From contig JAXLUO010000006.1 in NCBI GenBank assembly GCA_046329495.1, positions 62,001-126,000 on the forward strand: 64,000 nt of DNA. Direction: 5' to 3'. This stretch comes from Bog-950 sp046329495. GTDB lineage: Bacteria > Bacteroidota > Bacteroidia > Chitinophagales > LD1. A program made the position numbers and the translations under genes. Below the pieces are notes generated by a model, which was given only the letters and a program-made list of their open reading frames with translations, was not told where the DNA came from and made no database searches. Below, piece by piece: positions 8,786 to 18,735 of this stretch. Numbering within the stretch: position 1 is the stretch's first letter; each line of letters starts with the position of its first letter.

Positions 8786-10219
8786 ATGGCAACAACTACC
8801 GCAGGATTGCGCAATCTATTTGCATTTCTCGTATTCGCAATTGTTGCCTCCATTACATTATGGCATCACGAACTTTGGCGCGATGAGCTGCAGGCTTTTG
8901 GCATTGCCCGAAACAGCCAATCGCTGGCGCAGCTAATGGCTAACAAGGTGTACGAAGGTCATCCGTTGTTGTGGTACCTCATGTTATATGCAATCACCCG
9001 GTTTACACAATCGATCTTTGCCATGCAGATTGTAAACCTAATGCTTGCACTGGGGGGCATTTGGCTGCTCGTACATTATTTCCCGAGTAAAAGCTGGATC
9101 AAATACCTCTTGATGTTTGGTTACTTCTTTCTCTATGAGTACACCATATTGAGTCGTAATTATGCCATAGAATATGCCCTTACCTTTGCGCTACTCGCAA
9201 GTCTTCCACATAAACGGTGGGGGTTAAGCACACTCCTACTTTGCTTGCTTATGCAAACAAATGCATTCGGTTTTCTGATTGCAGCCGCCCTTTTGCCAAT
9301 TATCATGAGCCTTCAATGGCCCGATCAAAAAAAAGCAGCAGGTATTACACTCCTGTTTTTTGTGGTATCGGCCTTGTTCTTCTTCATTACCGTTCAGCCC
9401 CCCTCCGATTCAGGGTTTGCTCCCGGTTGGTCATTTCACCTTACTGACATGCAAAAGGCAGTCAATAAATTTTGGGATGTTTTTTTACCCATACCTTCTT
9501 GTACCATTCATTCCTGGAATAGCAATTTCTTGAATACCGCCCCCCCCTGGATCAAAACTATTTTATCAATTAGCCTTTTTGCAGTGGCCTGCTTCACCCT
9601 ACGAAAAAGCAAATCTGCGCTGGCTTTTTTTATTACTGCTTGTGTTTTGATTTGGTTATTTCTTTCCAGCAAATACCTGGGTTTTTTACGGCACCAGGGG
9701 CATTACTTCATAGCTTTTGTTAGTGCGCTATGGCTTGCAGGGCAAAAGGAGGACAAATCAAGTCCATCGCAATTTAATTTCTCAAACCTGTTTATCGGTT
9801 CTATTCTCAGTGTTCAGGTGGCAGCAGGTATCATTGCTTGTTATATGGACTGGAAATACCCGTTTTCCAACGCCCAAAAGGTAGCAGCCTATATCAATAA
9901 AAACTATCCTGACACAAGGTTAGCCGCTACACCTGATTACATTGGGGCCAGCATAGGCATTTTACTGAACAAGGAAGTCTATTATCCCTGTAGTAACCGG
10001 GTTGGCCAGTTTATCATTTGGGATAATAAACGGCTTGACCTTGAGGAAGGCATGGAGATAAGCTTGGCCGGCCGTCAAAAAAAACTCGGACAGGATATTC
10101 TACTGTTATCCGGAGCAATACTTCAACAAACCGACTCGCTAAATGCTTGCGGCTTTCAGCTCATCGATTCCTTCCCTCCTGCTATAGTAAAGAACGAGCA
10201 GTATTTTCTTTACAAATAA
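8786..10219 (+). CDS. Polytopic membrane protein, GT-C (GT39/ArnT-like) glycosyltransferase candidate
   Basis: The product is 477 residues from the ATG at 8786; an upstream in-frame TTG at 8765 is less likely because a promoter-like TACCTTCG (8769-8776) would overlap it. It has about ten hydrophobic helices. The first extracytoplasmic loop carries HHELWRDELQAFGIA, the acidic D-E motif typical of GT-C glycosyltransferases that use polyprenyl-phosphate sugars, followed by EGHPLLWYL, also typical of this group. The C-terminal ~120 residues form a soluble domain. Donor and acceptor are unknown. It converges on aspS with a terminator between them. Confidence 0.65.
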   Translation: MATTTAGLRNLFAFLVFAIVASITLWHHELWRDELQAFGIARNSQSLAQLMANKVYEGHPLLWYLMLYAITRFTQSIFAMQIVNLMLALGGIWLLVHYFPSKSWIKYLLMFGYFFLYEYTILSRNYAIEYALTFALLASLPHKRWGLSTLLLCLLMQTNAFGFLIAAALLPIIMSLQWPDQKKAAGITLLFFVVSALFFFITVQPPSDSGFAPGWSFHLTDMQKAVNKFWDVFLPIPSCTIHSWNSNFLNTAPPWIKTILSISLFAVACFTLRKSKSALAFFITACVLIWLFLSSKYLGFLRHQGHYFIAFVSALWLAGQKEDKSSPSQFNFSNLFIGSILSVQVAAGIIACYMDWKYPFSNAQKVAAYINKNYPDTRLAATPDYIGASIGILLNKEVYYPCSNRVGQFIIWDNKRLDLEEGMEISLAGRQKKLGQDILLLSGAILQQTDSLNACGFQLIDSFPPAIVKNEQYFLYK

Positions 10220-10238
10220 CACATCCTTTTGGGCTAAT

Positions 10239-10262
10239 AAAAAAGCCGCAATTGCTTGCGGC
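10239..10262 (-). terminator. Intrinsic terminator of aspS
   Basis: A perfect 7-bp stem, GCCGCAA/TTGCGGC with a 4-base loop, lies at 10245-10262. Read on the minus strand it is followed by six T residues (A-run 10239-10244 on the plus strand). It lies 24 bases past the aspS stop codon. Confidence 0.85.
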
Positions 10263-10285
10263 CTTAAACACATATTAGCTTCGGC

Positions 10286-12043
10286 TTACGCTTTTATCGC
10301 TATGCCTAACTCATCTAATTGCTTTTGGTCAACAGTGGTTGGGGCATCCATCATTAAATCGCGGCCACCGCTTGTTTTAGGATAAGCAATAACGTCGCGT
10401 ATAGTTTCACCACCGGTCATTAACATAACCACCCTGTCTAAACCAAAGGCACAACCACCGTGCGGCGGTGCACCATATTTAAATGCATTCAACATAAAGC
10501 CGAACTTCTTCTGTTGCTCTTCAGGCGAAATGCCGAGATTTTTAAAAACACGCTCCTGTATGGCATGCTCGTGTATACGTATAGAACCTGAAAGAATTTC
10601 GTTGCCGTTCATTACCATATCATAGGTCTGAGCACGAACACGGGTTGGATCGGTATCAAAGTATTGCATATCCTCGGGGTGCGGACTGCAGAATGGGTGG
10701 TGCGCAAAGGTTATTTCACCTGACTCTTCATCACGTTCAAACAGCGGAAAGTCAACTACCCAAAGTACACTCCATGGTTTACCGGCCATCCAGTTATGGC
10801 GTTTGCCAAGTTCCAAACGCAAATCGCCAAGGCTCTTACGCACTTTCGAAACTTTATCGGCAGCAATTAAAATCATATCCCCTTTCTGCGCATTAAACAG
10901 TTTGCCTATCTCACGCAGTTGCTCTTCGTTAAAAAACTTATCGATAGAAGATTTTACCGTACCATCCTCGTTAAATTTTATGTTGATCAGTCCACTTAAT
11001 CCACGATGTGAAGCCTTCACAAACTCCAGTAATTCATCTAACTGCTTACGGGTGTAATTAGCCAGGCCTGCAGCATTAATACCGGCCACCAGGCCTCCTG
11101 TTGCTATTGCGTTGCTGAACACCGAAAATTCGGACGCAGGCAGGGCATCGTTCAGGTCAACAATTTTGCAGTCAAACCGTAAATCAGGCTTATCGCTGCC
11201 ATAATATTTTATGGCGTCATCGTACTTAATACGTGGCAAATCGCCCAGTTCATAGTTCAGCACCTTTTTAAAAACGTGCTGCATCATACCACCAAAGGTG
11301 GCAAAAATGTCCTCCTGATGCACATAACTCATCTCGCAGTCTACCTGGGTAAACTCCGGTTGGCGGTCGCCGCGGAAGTCCTCATCACGGAAACATTTAA
11401 CAACCTGATAGTAGCGGTCCATGCCGGCAACCATCAATAGCTGCTTTAAAATCTGCGGTGATTGAGGCAACGCATAAAAACTTCCATGTACAAGGCGCGA
11501 AGGCACTAAGAAATCGCGTGCACCTTCCGGCGTACTTTTAATCAGTGCCGGAGTTTCTACCTCAATAAAGCTTTGATTGTCAAGATATTCGCGCACTGCA
11601 CGTACAATAGCTGCACGTGTAATTAACCTATCGCGCAGTACCGGGCGCCTAATGTCCAGATAACGGTATTTCAGGCGTAGCTCTTCGCTTCCATCTGTCT
11701 CATTTTCAATAATAAAGGGTGGAACTTCAGCTGCGCTTAATACGTTAAGTTCTGCCACTAATATTTCGATATCACCGGTAGCTATGGCAGCATTCTTACT
11801 CGTACGTTCTGCCACTTTACCCTTAACCTGTATTACAAATTCGCGGCCCAGCTTATTGGCTCTTTCACAAAGCGCTGCATCACTTTCTATGTTAAAAACC
11901 AGCTGTGTAATGCCATAGCGGTCTCGTAAATCAATAAAAGTCATTCCTCCCAGCGCTCTAACGCGCTGTACCCATCCACTCAGGGTAACTTCTATACCCT
12001 GGTTTTGCAGCCTCAATTCGCCACAGGTGTGTGTACGATACAT
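10286..12043 (-). CDS. aspS: Aspartate--tRNA ligase
   Basis: This class II aminoacyl-tRNA synthetase charges tRNA-Asp. The product has 585 residues, the normal length of the bacterial form. The N-terminal OB-fold anticodon-binding domain (about 1-110) includes GWVQRVRALGGMTFIDLRDR. Motif 2 is seen in CFRDEDFRGDRQPEFTQVD, the bacterial GAD-type insertion lies near the middle (about 275-410), and motif 3 is AFGLDRVVMLMTGGETIRD near the C-terminus. The absence of tRNA-Asn-type features cannot be judged from sequence alone. It is transcribed away from the large type B cargo gene. Confidence 0.97.
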   Translation of the reverse strand: MYRTHTCGELRLQNQGIEVTLSGWVQRVRALGGMTFIDLRDRYGITQLVFNIESDAALCERANKLGREFVIQVKGKVAERTSKNAAIATGDIEILVAELNVLSAAEVPPFIIENETDGSEELRLKYRYLDIRRPVLRDRLITRAAIVRAVREYLDNQSFIEVETPALIKSTPEGARDFLVPSRLVHGSFYALPQSPQILKQLLMVAGMDRYYQVVKCFRDEDFRGDRQPEFTQVDCEMSYVHQEDIFATFGGMMQHVFKKVLNYELGDLPRIKYDDAIKYYGSDKPDLRFDCKIVDLNDALPASEFSVFSNAIATGGLVAGINAAGLANYTRKQLDELLEFVKASHRGLSGLINIKFNEDGTVKSSIDKFFNEEQLREIGKLFNAQKGDMILIAADKVSKVRKSLGDLRLELGKRHNWMAGKPWSVLWVVDFPLFERDEESGEITFAHHPFCSPHPEDMQYFDTDPTRVRAQTYDMVMNGNEILSGSIRIHEHAIQERVFKNLGISPEEQQKKFGFMLNAFKYGAPPHGGCAFGLDRVVMLMTGGETIRDVIAYPKTSGGRDLMMDAPTTVDQKQLDELGIAIKA

Positions 12044-12189
12044 ATATTAATTTTTAGTTAGCGCCTATTAGGGCGGGGCGCTAAAATAACCGATTTTGCT
12101 ACACTACAATTTATGAAAGGCAATACAACTAAAACCTTATCTTTACAGTCTTGTTTCTACCGCTTATTCGGGCGGGTAAAATCAATTGG

Positions 12190-15100
12190 ATGTACAGACA
12201 TTTTTACGCGAAGATTACGGGCGTTTGTCTCGTAATATTACTACTGGGCACTAAGGCATTCGCTACCCACAACATGGGTAAAGATTTGCAGTACGTTTGT
12301 TTAGGTAAAGTAGGCAGCAATATGCAATATAAAGTTACGGTACACTATTACCGTAACTGTTGGGATAACAGCTTTGGCGGACCGGCATCAACTGCTCCTA
12401 CAACTGTAAGTCTTGAAATAACAGGCACCGGCTGCACAGTAAGCCCTTCAACTGTTAACCTGGCGTTAGATAATAGTGCTGTGCCCGCCAATGGTAGCGA
12501 TGTATCGCAACTTTGCCCAGCGCAGTTGCCACAAAACGGATGTAACTGGAGCGGGGCCGGTAATCCTCCTTACCCTGGTGTACAGGTTTATACCTATACC
12601 GGTATCGTAAACGTGCCTGTAGGCTGCGGTACCGTAACTTTCGGAACCACCGAATGTTGCCGTAACGGTGCAATTAACAACATCTCCAATCCCGGTGGCG
12701 AAGATCTCTCAATTTATGCTACCGTTAATAACACTATCGACCCTTCTACTGGCCAACCCTATTGCAATTCTTCCGTAGCCTTCACCAACCAACCTGTGCC
12801 ATTCTTTTGTCTGGGTTCTAACGTAACATTTAACCACGGCGCAGTAGATGTGGATGGCGACTCGCTGGTTTTTCAGCTGGTAAATCCTATGGATGGTTTC
12901 AGCTTACCGTATAACAATATCAACTTCAGCGGTGGTTATAGCGTTAATTGTCCTATCCGTACAGTTCCTGCCAATACCTTTAATTTTGATACCCATACAG
13001 GGCAAATGCAGTTTGTTCCGGGTTTTCAGGAACAATGCGTGCTGGCTGTGCGCATTTACGAATACCGCAATGGTGTGCTCGTTGGCTCTACCATGCGCGA
13101 TATTCAGGTGGTAATACTTAATTGCGCAATAGCTATACCTGACCAGGATCCAATTACCAATGTACAAAATGGCAATCAGGTTGATTCATTATCCGTACAG
13201 GTTTGTCCCGGAACTCCGCTTAAATTCGATATAGAGTGTACTGATCCTGCCAACCACAACCTTACTATAACCAGTAACCTGAACACAACACCTTCTGCAA
13301 TACCCGGCGCTCACATGACCCAGGTAGGTACCGGCGATACGGTTATTGCCCGTATTAACTGGACACCATTGGCAAGCGATACCGGCTGCCATAATTTCGT
13401 ACTTACTGCACAGAATAATGATTGCCCCATTAATGGCTCATATACCCGCGTTTACACCATTTGTGTATTTACACAGGTAAACCTACTATCCGCAAGCCCT
13501 ACATTTTGTGGTACGCCTGTGCAGCTTACAGCCACCGGGGGCTCCAATTACGTCTGGACCCCGTCCACCGGGCCTAATGCAGTTTCTAACCCAACTATTC
13601 TTAAGCCAACGGTTTCGCCCACATCACCAACCATGTATTATTTTACCTCCGATTGTGGAACCGACTCCGTATTTGTGGATGTGGCGCCACCGTTTTTATA
13701 TGATGCAGGACCGGGGGGGGCTATTTGCCAAAACGGGCAGTTACACCTGAACGCTAATACGGATAGTTTATATGCACCGTATAAATTTAAGTGGGTGCCT
13801 TCCGGCGGACTATACGATCCTGTATCAGGCTTGCCAAATGATACCATATCTAATCCGGTAGCAAGCCCATTGTCCACCACCATGTATCACCTGTTTGTTA
13901 CAGGTGCCAACGGTTGCACCAACGAAGATTCTTTGCAGGTGAATGTGGCAGGAACCGGACCGGCATTAGTGGCTAAGGCTCAACCCACCAGCGTATGCCC
14001 CGGCCAACAAGTTGAGTTGAACATTCTTACCAATCCGCAAAGCTGTGGCATCAGCCAAACACCTTGCAGTGGCAACATTGCTACCGGGCAAATTGGAACA
14101 GGAACCGGGGTTACACCAACAGGTTCGCCTACTCAATACCCTACAGTGTATGGCCACTATAGTGCAAGTGCCCGACACCAATTTTTATATCTGCAAAGCG
14201 AACTGTTAAGCCAGTTTCCTTCAGGTGGCGAAATACGCAGTATTGCCTTCAATGTGGCACAAATCAATGCCAATAACGACTCATTGATGAATTTCGAGAT
14301 TAAGATGGGTTGTACACAAGCTACATCACTTACCAATTGGCAGCCAAACATGGTTACTGTTTTCTCACCTAAAAAAGTATACATGGGTGGTACGGGTAAT
14401 ACCGGATGGAAAACACATACACTCGATTTTCCATACAATTGGGATGGCACCAGCAACCTGGTGGTAGATATCTGTTTCTACAACAGTCCGAACAGTACTG
14501 CCTTAAATGCTAAGATGCAGATGACCCCTACACCGTTCCAATCGGTTTATTATTCAAAGGGCGGAACTAGCCAGTGCGGCAATACAGGAACACCGCAAAG
14601 CAGCGCAAATCGTCCGAATACCCGTTTTGATATCTGTATAACCAGTGTAGATGGTATGCCTACAGCGTGGACACCGGCAGCAGGGCCCAATGCAGTTATT
14701 CCACCAAATAACGACACAGCATTTAGTTATCCGCAAACACCGGTTATTTACAGTGTAGATGTTACAGCGCCAAATGGTTGCACAAGTAGCGATTATGTAT
14801 TTGTGAATGTGGATACGAGTCTTCGCTTTAGTGCTGCACCGCACGATACGTTCTTTTGCAGCCCAACCAGTGTTACGCTTACCACCACTACTATCGGAAG
14901 CCCGCTTCCGGGTCAGAGCTTCCAATACCAATGGATTAATTTAACCACAAATGCCTCAGCCGGAACAACACCAACTATTACGGTAAACCCTGCAGTTTCT
15001 ACCGATTACCTGGTTACTTTAACAGGTGGTGCATGTACATTGTCTGATACTGTTCATGTGGTGGTAGGAAACAACATCCCCGTATCATTAACAGTGGACT

Positions 15101-17220
15101 CTATTGATTGCTTTGGCATGAGTAACGGTAAATTATTTGCTGTAGCGGGTGGCGGCACGCCTCCAATAGCTTTTGCATGGAGCACTGGTACAAGCGGCGT
15201 TGACTCGCTCGTAAACCTTGGTCCCGGCACCTATTCCGTTTCAATAACCGACGCACAAGGTTGCACAGGTAATACCAGCAAAATACTTAGCGAACCAACT
15301 CAGGTAACCGTTACCATCCAATCGCAGGCTATAACCTGCAATGGTGCGGCAAACGCCCAGGCACTTGCAACAGCAACGGGCGGAACACCAAACTATGTTT
15401 ATGCATGGAGTACCGGTAACAACAATAATCCGCAAACCTCTTTGGGTCCGGGCAATTACATAGTAACTGCTACCGATTCTAAAGCTTGTTCAGCAACTGC
15501 ATCATGGACGGCTATAGACCCTGCACCTATCACCGTTACCGTACCTACTGTAACCAATGTAAACTGTTTTGGTGGAAACGACGGAACAGCAACAGCGGTG
15601 GTGAATGGCGGAACGCAGCCTTACACCTACAACTGGAGCAATCTTGGCATTTCAGCTAACCCGGGGGTTGGTTTCGCGCAAGGCAACCAAAGCGTTACCG
15701 TTACCGATCAGGGTAATTGTACAGCATCTGCAACCTTCAGCATCACGCAGCCCACGGCATTAACCGTAAATGTGAATACAGTTACAAATGCCACCTGTAA
15801 TGCAGGAACCGATGGCGCCGTGGATATCACAGCGGCCGGTGGCACCACCGCTTATGGCTATCTTTGGAACGATGGCACAACAACGGAAGATCTATCTGCT
15901 AAAAGCGCCGGCACTTACATTATCACAGTAACCGATGCAAATAGTTGCCAGGCTTCTGCTACCGCTACTATTTCCGAACCAACCGCAATTGTCCTTTCGT
16001 TTACGCATACCAATCCATTATGCAGTGGCGATAATAGTGGCGCCGCCACAGTAGCTGCTGCAGGCGGAACACCGGGGTATACCTACGATTGGGCAAACGT
16101 TGCCAGCACTAACGACAATGCTACCATCAATCAACTGACTTCCGGTATTTACGATGTTACTGCCACCGATACTAAAGCATGTTCGGTAAGCGGTAGCGTT
16201 ACCCTGATTGATCCGGTTACACTTGACGCACAGTTCATTAACAAAAATGAAATTAGCTGTGCAAACGATCAGGATGGCAGTATTGAGGTAGCTGTTTATG
16301 GTGGCACATCGCCTTATAATTACATATGGAGTAATGGTGCCACAAGCCCGGTTGTAGCCAATTTAGCGCCAGGCACTTACTACGTTACAATAAGCGACGT
16401 TAATGGATGCGATACTACGATGAACACCGTCTTCCTTGCTCCGCCTGTGATTGATATTGCCCTAATGGATGTAGATTCTGTTTCGTGCCCTCAGTATACC
16501 GATGGCGTAATCCATGTGATTGGTATTGGTGGCACACCCGGCGTAACCATGCCGTACGGATATTCAATTGATGGCTCCGCCTTCCAGAGCTCCGAATTCT
16601 TCCAGGATCTGGCAGTTGGCACCTATCAGGTAACTATACGTGACGGGCAAGGTTGCACTAAGGATACTACCGTGGTTGTAGGTGAACCGGCAGTGCTTGA
16701 TTTAAGCATTCTGCCCGGCGATACCATGATTGATTTAGGTGATGCAGTGACCTTATTTGCCAGCATAAGCAACTATTCGGGTAGTGCTATTAACTTCTAC
16801 AACTGGAGCCCGATAAACGGCCTTAATTGTAACGATTGCCCTTATGTGCAAGCAGCCCCTTATACCCACACTGATTATACCTTAACAGTTAACTATTTAA
16901 ACAATTGTACAGTTACCGAAACCGTTAAGGTAAGTGTAGGCGACGGAGAAGATATTTTTGTTCCGAACGCCTTTTCACCCAACGGCGATGGCAATAACGA
17001 CGTCTTGTTTATATACGGTAAGGCGCTGGCAAAAGCAAACCTGCTGATATTTAACCGCTGGGGCGAGAAGGTATACGATTCGCAGAACCAGTTTAACGGA
17101 TGGGACGGTTACTATCGCGGGCAATTACAAAATCCGGGGGTATATACCTACTATCTGCAGGCAGTATATCTGAACGGAAGAACAAGAGATAAAAAAGGCA
17201 CCATAACGCTGATTAAATAG
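12190..17220 (+). CDS. Large SprB-repeat surface protein with T9SS type B (CHU_C) sorting tail
   Basis: The product is 1676 residues from the ATG at 12190, which places a signal peptide (ending KAFA) at the start; an in-frame TTG at 12151 precedes it. The N-terminal region (THNMGKDLQYVCLG and after) is a beta-rich module seen in large Bacteroidota surface proteins. Cys-rich Ig/PKD-like stretches follow. Seven SprB-type repeats of about 75 residues (15082-16700) share C-x-G-x-x-x-G, GGTPxYxYxWS and LxPGxYxVTxTDxxGC patterns. The C-terminus is a gliding-associated type B domain (VPNAFSPNGDGNND, FNRWGEKVYDS, WDGYYRG, KKGTITLIK). It is probably a cell-surface adhesin exported by the T9SS. The PorP/SprF gene 149 bases downstream resembles the sprB-sprF arrangement of Flavobacterium johnsoniae. 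Confidence 0.9.
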   Translation: MYRHFYAKITGVCLVILLLGTKAFATHNMGKDLQYVCLGKVGSNMQYKVTVHYYRNCWDNSFGGPASTAPTTVSLEITGTGCTVSPSTVNLALDNSAVPANGSDVSQLCPAQLPQNGCNWSGAGNPPYPGVQVYTYTGIVNVPVGCGTVTFGTTECCRNGAINNISNPGGEDLSIYATVNNTIDPSTGQPYCNSSVAFTNQPVPFFCLGSNVTFNHGAVDVDGDSLVFQLVNPMDGFSLPYNNINFSGGYSVNCPIRTVPANTFNFDTHTGQMQFVPGFQEQCVLAVRIYEYRNGVLVGSTMRDIQVVILNCAIAIPDQDPITNVQNGNQVDSLSVQVCPGTPLKFDIECTDPANHNLTITSNLNTTPSAIPGAHMTQVGTGDTVIARINWTPLASDTGCHNFVLTAQNNDCPINGSYTRVYTICVFTQVNLLSASPTFCGTPVQLTATGGSNYVWTPSTGPNAVSNPTILKPTVSPTSPTMYYFTSDCGTDSVFVDVAPPFLYDAGPGGAICQNGQLHLNANTDSLYAPYKFKWVPSGGLYDPVSGLPNDTISNPVASPLSTTMYHLFVTGANGCTNEDSLQVNVAGTGPALVAKAQPTSVCPGQQVELNILTNPQSCGISQTPCSGNIATGQIGTGTGVTPTGSPTQYPTVYGHYSASARHQFLYLQSELLSQFPSGGEIRSIAFNVAQINANNDSLMNFEIKMGCTQATSLTNWQPNMVTVFSPKKVYMGGTGNTGWKTHTLDFPYNWDGTSNLVVDICFYNSPNSTALNAKMQMTPTPFQSVYYSKGGTSQCGNTGTPQSSANRPNTRFDICITSVDGMPTAWTPAAGPNAVIPPNNDTAFSYPQTPVIYSVDVTAPNGCTSSDYVFVNVDTSLRFSAAPHDTFFCSPTSVTLTTTTIGSPLPGQSFQYQWINLTTNASAGTTPTITVNPAVSTDYLVTLTGGACTLSDTVHVVVGNNIPVSLTVDSIDCFGMSNGKLFAVAGGGTPPIAFAWSTGTSGVDSLVNLGPGTYSVSITDAQGCTGNTSKILSEPTQVTVTIQSQAITCNGAANAQALATATGGTPNYVYAWSTGNNNNPQTSLGPGNYIVTATDSKACSATASWTAIDPAPITVTVPTVTNVNCFGGNDGTATAVVNGGTQPYTYNWSNLGISANPGVGFAQGNQSVTVTDQGNCTASATFSITQPTALTVNVNTVTNATCNAGTDGAVDITAAGGTTAYGYLWNDGTTTEDLSAKSAGTYIITVTDANSCQASATATISEPTAIVLSFTHTNPLCSGDNSGAATVAAAGGTPGYTYDWANVASTNDNATINQLTSGIYDVTATDTKACSVSGSVTLIDPVTLDAQFINKNEISCANDQDGSIEVAVYGGTSPYNYIWSNGATSPVVANLAPGTYYVTISDVNGCDTTMNTVFLAPPVIDIALMDVDSVSCPQYTDGVIHVIGIGGTPGVTMPYGYSIDGSAFQSSEFFQDLAVGTYQVTIRDGQGCTKDTTVVVGEPAVLDLSILPGDTMIDLGDAVTLFASISNYSGSAINFYNWSPINGLNCNDCPYVQAAPYTHTDYTLTVNYLNNCTVTETVKVSVGDGEDIFVPNAFSPNGDGNNDVLFIYGKALAKANLLIFNRWGEKVYDSQNQFNGWDGYYRGQLQNPGVYTYYLQAVYLNGRTRDKKGTITLIK
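15082..16700 (+). repeat. Seven SprB-type protein repeats (coding)
   Basis: Seven units of roughly 225-245 bases encode SprB-like repeats, each with a Cys about 10 residues in, a GG-T-P core and a closing G-C-x(4-8)-E/D-P signature. They are diverged at the DNA level, so they are an old protein repeat rather than recent tandem duplications. Confidence 0.75.
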
Positions 17221-17369
17221 AAAAACCGTCATTTTTCGGTTACGGTTTGAAACCTTTACAACCTGTAACCTGTAAAAGGACAATGAAGGATGGTGTTATT
17301 TTTTTTTCAGAATAAAATTTTGAGAACCCCAATTTTTGATATTTTAGACAACCTAATTAAAACCGGGAC

Positions 17370-18455
17370 ATGAGGAAAGTTTTACCGATACTACTACTGA
17401 CACTGAGTCTGTTTACTGCCCGAGCGCAAGACCCGCACTTCTCGCAGTTCTACATGACTCCAGTTTATTTAAACCCTGCCTTAACCGGCGCCTTTGACGG
17501 TAACTACCGTATCACTGCTCTATTCAGAGGCCAGTGGGGCGAAGTGCTGCGTAACGAAAGTACGCCGATGTATCGCACTTATACTGCCTCCGCTGATTTC
17601 AGAACACTGAAAGGTTTTAAGAAAGGTGATGCATTTGGTTTCGGTGCTTCATTTATGGGCGACCAGGCCGGTGAATCCAAATTCGGCTTCAACAGTGGTG
17701 GCTTAAGCTTAGCTTATCATTTGGCATTAGACCAATGGGCAACGAACTATATCACTGCCGGTTTTTCTTCTAACATCTACCAGCAAACTATCGACTTCTC
17801 TCGTCTGCAATTCGGTAGCCAATGGGATGGCAGCGGCTATAATGCATTACTGCCAACCAACGAATTTTTAGTTGATAACCGTTTCTTATACTGGGATGTA
17901 AACGCAGGTTTACTGTGGTATATGAAATTAGGACGTAACAAAACACGCAGCCGCACCAGCATTTACTTAGGTGCTTCTGCCTACCACTTAAACCGTCCGG
18001 CAATTTCATTCCTTGGCGATAAGAACGTGCGTATGAACATGAAGTTTGTAGGTCACGGTGGTATCCGCTTCCCGCTGAAAGGCCGTTTCGATCTGCAACC
18101 TAAGTTCATCGTAATGTCTCAGGGTAAGAGCATAGAAACAATCTGGGCAGCTGATTTCCGTATTCTGTTCGAAGAAAGAAATCCGGATGGCGACCACTTC
18201 CGTTTCGGAGCCATGTTCCGTATGGTGGGTGGCGATCCTAACGCAGCCTGGAGAGACAAGCGCCTGAATCCTGAATCAGTAATCCTGAACGCAGGTGTGG
18301 CATGGAACGGCTTCGATCTGGGAGTTGCTTACGATATCAACGTATCGCAACTGATCAGCGGTAGCCGCTCAAACGGCGGTTTCGAAGTAGGCCTGGCTTA
18401 CATCGGCAAATGGAAAAAACGCGGTCCTCAAACTATCTACTGTCCTCGATTCTAA
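17370..18455 (+). CDS. PorP/SprF family type IX secretion system outer-membrane protein
   Basis: The product is 361 residues with a signal peptide (ending TARA) followed by the family opening QDPHFSQFYMTPVYLNPALTGAF. The rest alternates polar and aromatic residues as in a 14-strand-like outer-membrane barrel, ending in a C-terminal aromatic residue (PRF). PorP/SprF proteins are needed for secretion or surface attachment of T9SS cargo; SprF in Flavobacterium johnsoniae is needed specifically for the SprB adhesin. Position directly behind the type B cargo gene suggests a dedicated partner. A TATTTTAG element at 17340-17347 could give it its own promoter. Confidence 0.92.
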   Translation: MRKVLPILLLTLSLFTARAQDPHFSQFYMTPVYLNPALTGAFDGNYRITALFRGQWGEVLRNESTPMYRTYTASADFRTLKGFKKGDAFGFGASFMGDQAGESKFGFNSGGLSLAYHLALDQWATNYITAGFSSNIYQQTIDFSRLQFGSQWDGSGYNALLPTNEFLVDNRFLYWDVNAGLLWYMKLGRNKTRSRTSIYLGASAYHLNRPAISFLGDKNVRMNMKFVGHGGIRFPLKGRFDLQPKFIVMSQGKSIETIWAADFRILFEERNPDGDHFRFGAMFRMVGGDPNAAWRDKRLNPESVILNAGVAWNGFDLGVAYDINVSQLISGSRSNGGFEVGLAYIGKWKKRGPQTIYCPRF

Positions 18456-18473
18456 TTCAATCGAACCTTATAC

Positions 18474-18504
18474 AAAAGGCAATCCAAAAAGGGTTGCCTT
18501 TTTT
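18474..18504 (+). terminator. Intrinsic terminator after the PorP/SprF gene
   Basis: The inverted repeat AAAAGGCAATCC / GGGTTGCCTTTT, separated by a short A-rich loop, is followed by a run of T residues (18499-18504). It lies 19 bases after the stop codon. Confidence 0.85.
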
Positions 18505-18552
18505 GTTTGGGGTAAGGCACTCTTATTGCAGGTACTACTCTAAACATGCATT

Positions 18553-18687
18553 ATGAATACCATTAAATCGGCATTATTACTTGGCGCAGCAAGCCTCTTG
18601 CTCTTTACTACAGCCTGTAGTTCAACCAAACACCATTGGCATAAAACCACCAAGGAGGAACGGCAGATGAAGAAACAGCAGAAATAA
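18553..18687 (+). CDS. Very small lipoprotein (44 residues)
   Basis: This is a 44-residue open frame with a complete lipoprotein signal: positively charged start, hydrophobic stretch (LLLGAASLLLF) and lipobox LFTTAC with Cys22 followed by SST. The mature peptide would be only 23 residues, rich in His and Lys (KHHWHKTTKEERQ, then a Lys/Gln tail). Such tiny His/Lys-rich lipoproteins are frequent in Bacteroidota, and some databases label them 'quinol oxidase subunit 4', with no convincing evidence for that role. A hairpin follows the stop codon immediately. The strong lipobox makes a real gene likely; the function is unknown. Confidence 0.6.
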   Translation: MNTIKSALLLGAASLLLFTTACSSTKHHWHKTTKEERQMKKQQK

Positions 18688-18714
18688 AAAAAGCGGGGTG
18701 AGATCTCCCCGCTT
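18686..18714. terminator. Terminator hairpin shared by the small lipoprotein gene and hutU
   Basis: An 8-bp stem, AAGCGGGG (18691-18698) / CCCCGCTT (18707-18714), lies between the convergent genes. On the minus strand it is followed by seven T residues, so it should end hutU transcription efficiently; in the plus direction it lacks a strong T-tract. Confidence 0.75.
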
Positions 18715-18735
18715 AAATGCTTTTGTAAAATTCGT

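Noticed and set aside
12044..12120. Riboswitch or T-box upstream of aspS
   Set aside because: Only a short GCGCC/GGCGC hairpin is visible; no conserved riboswitch or T-box sequence was recognised.
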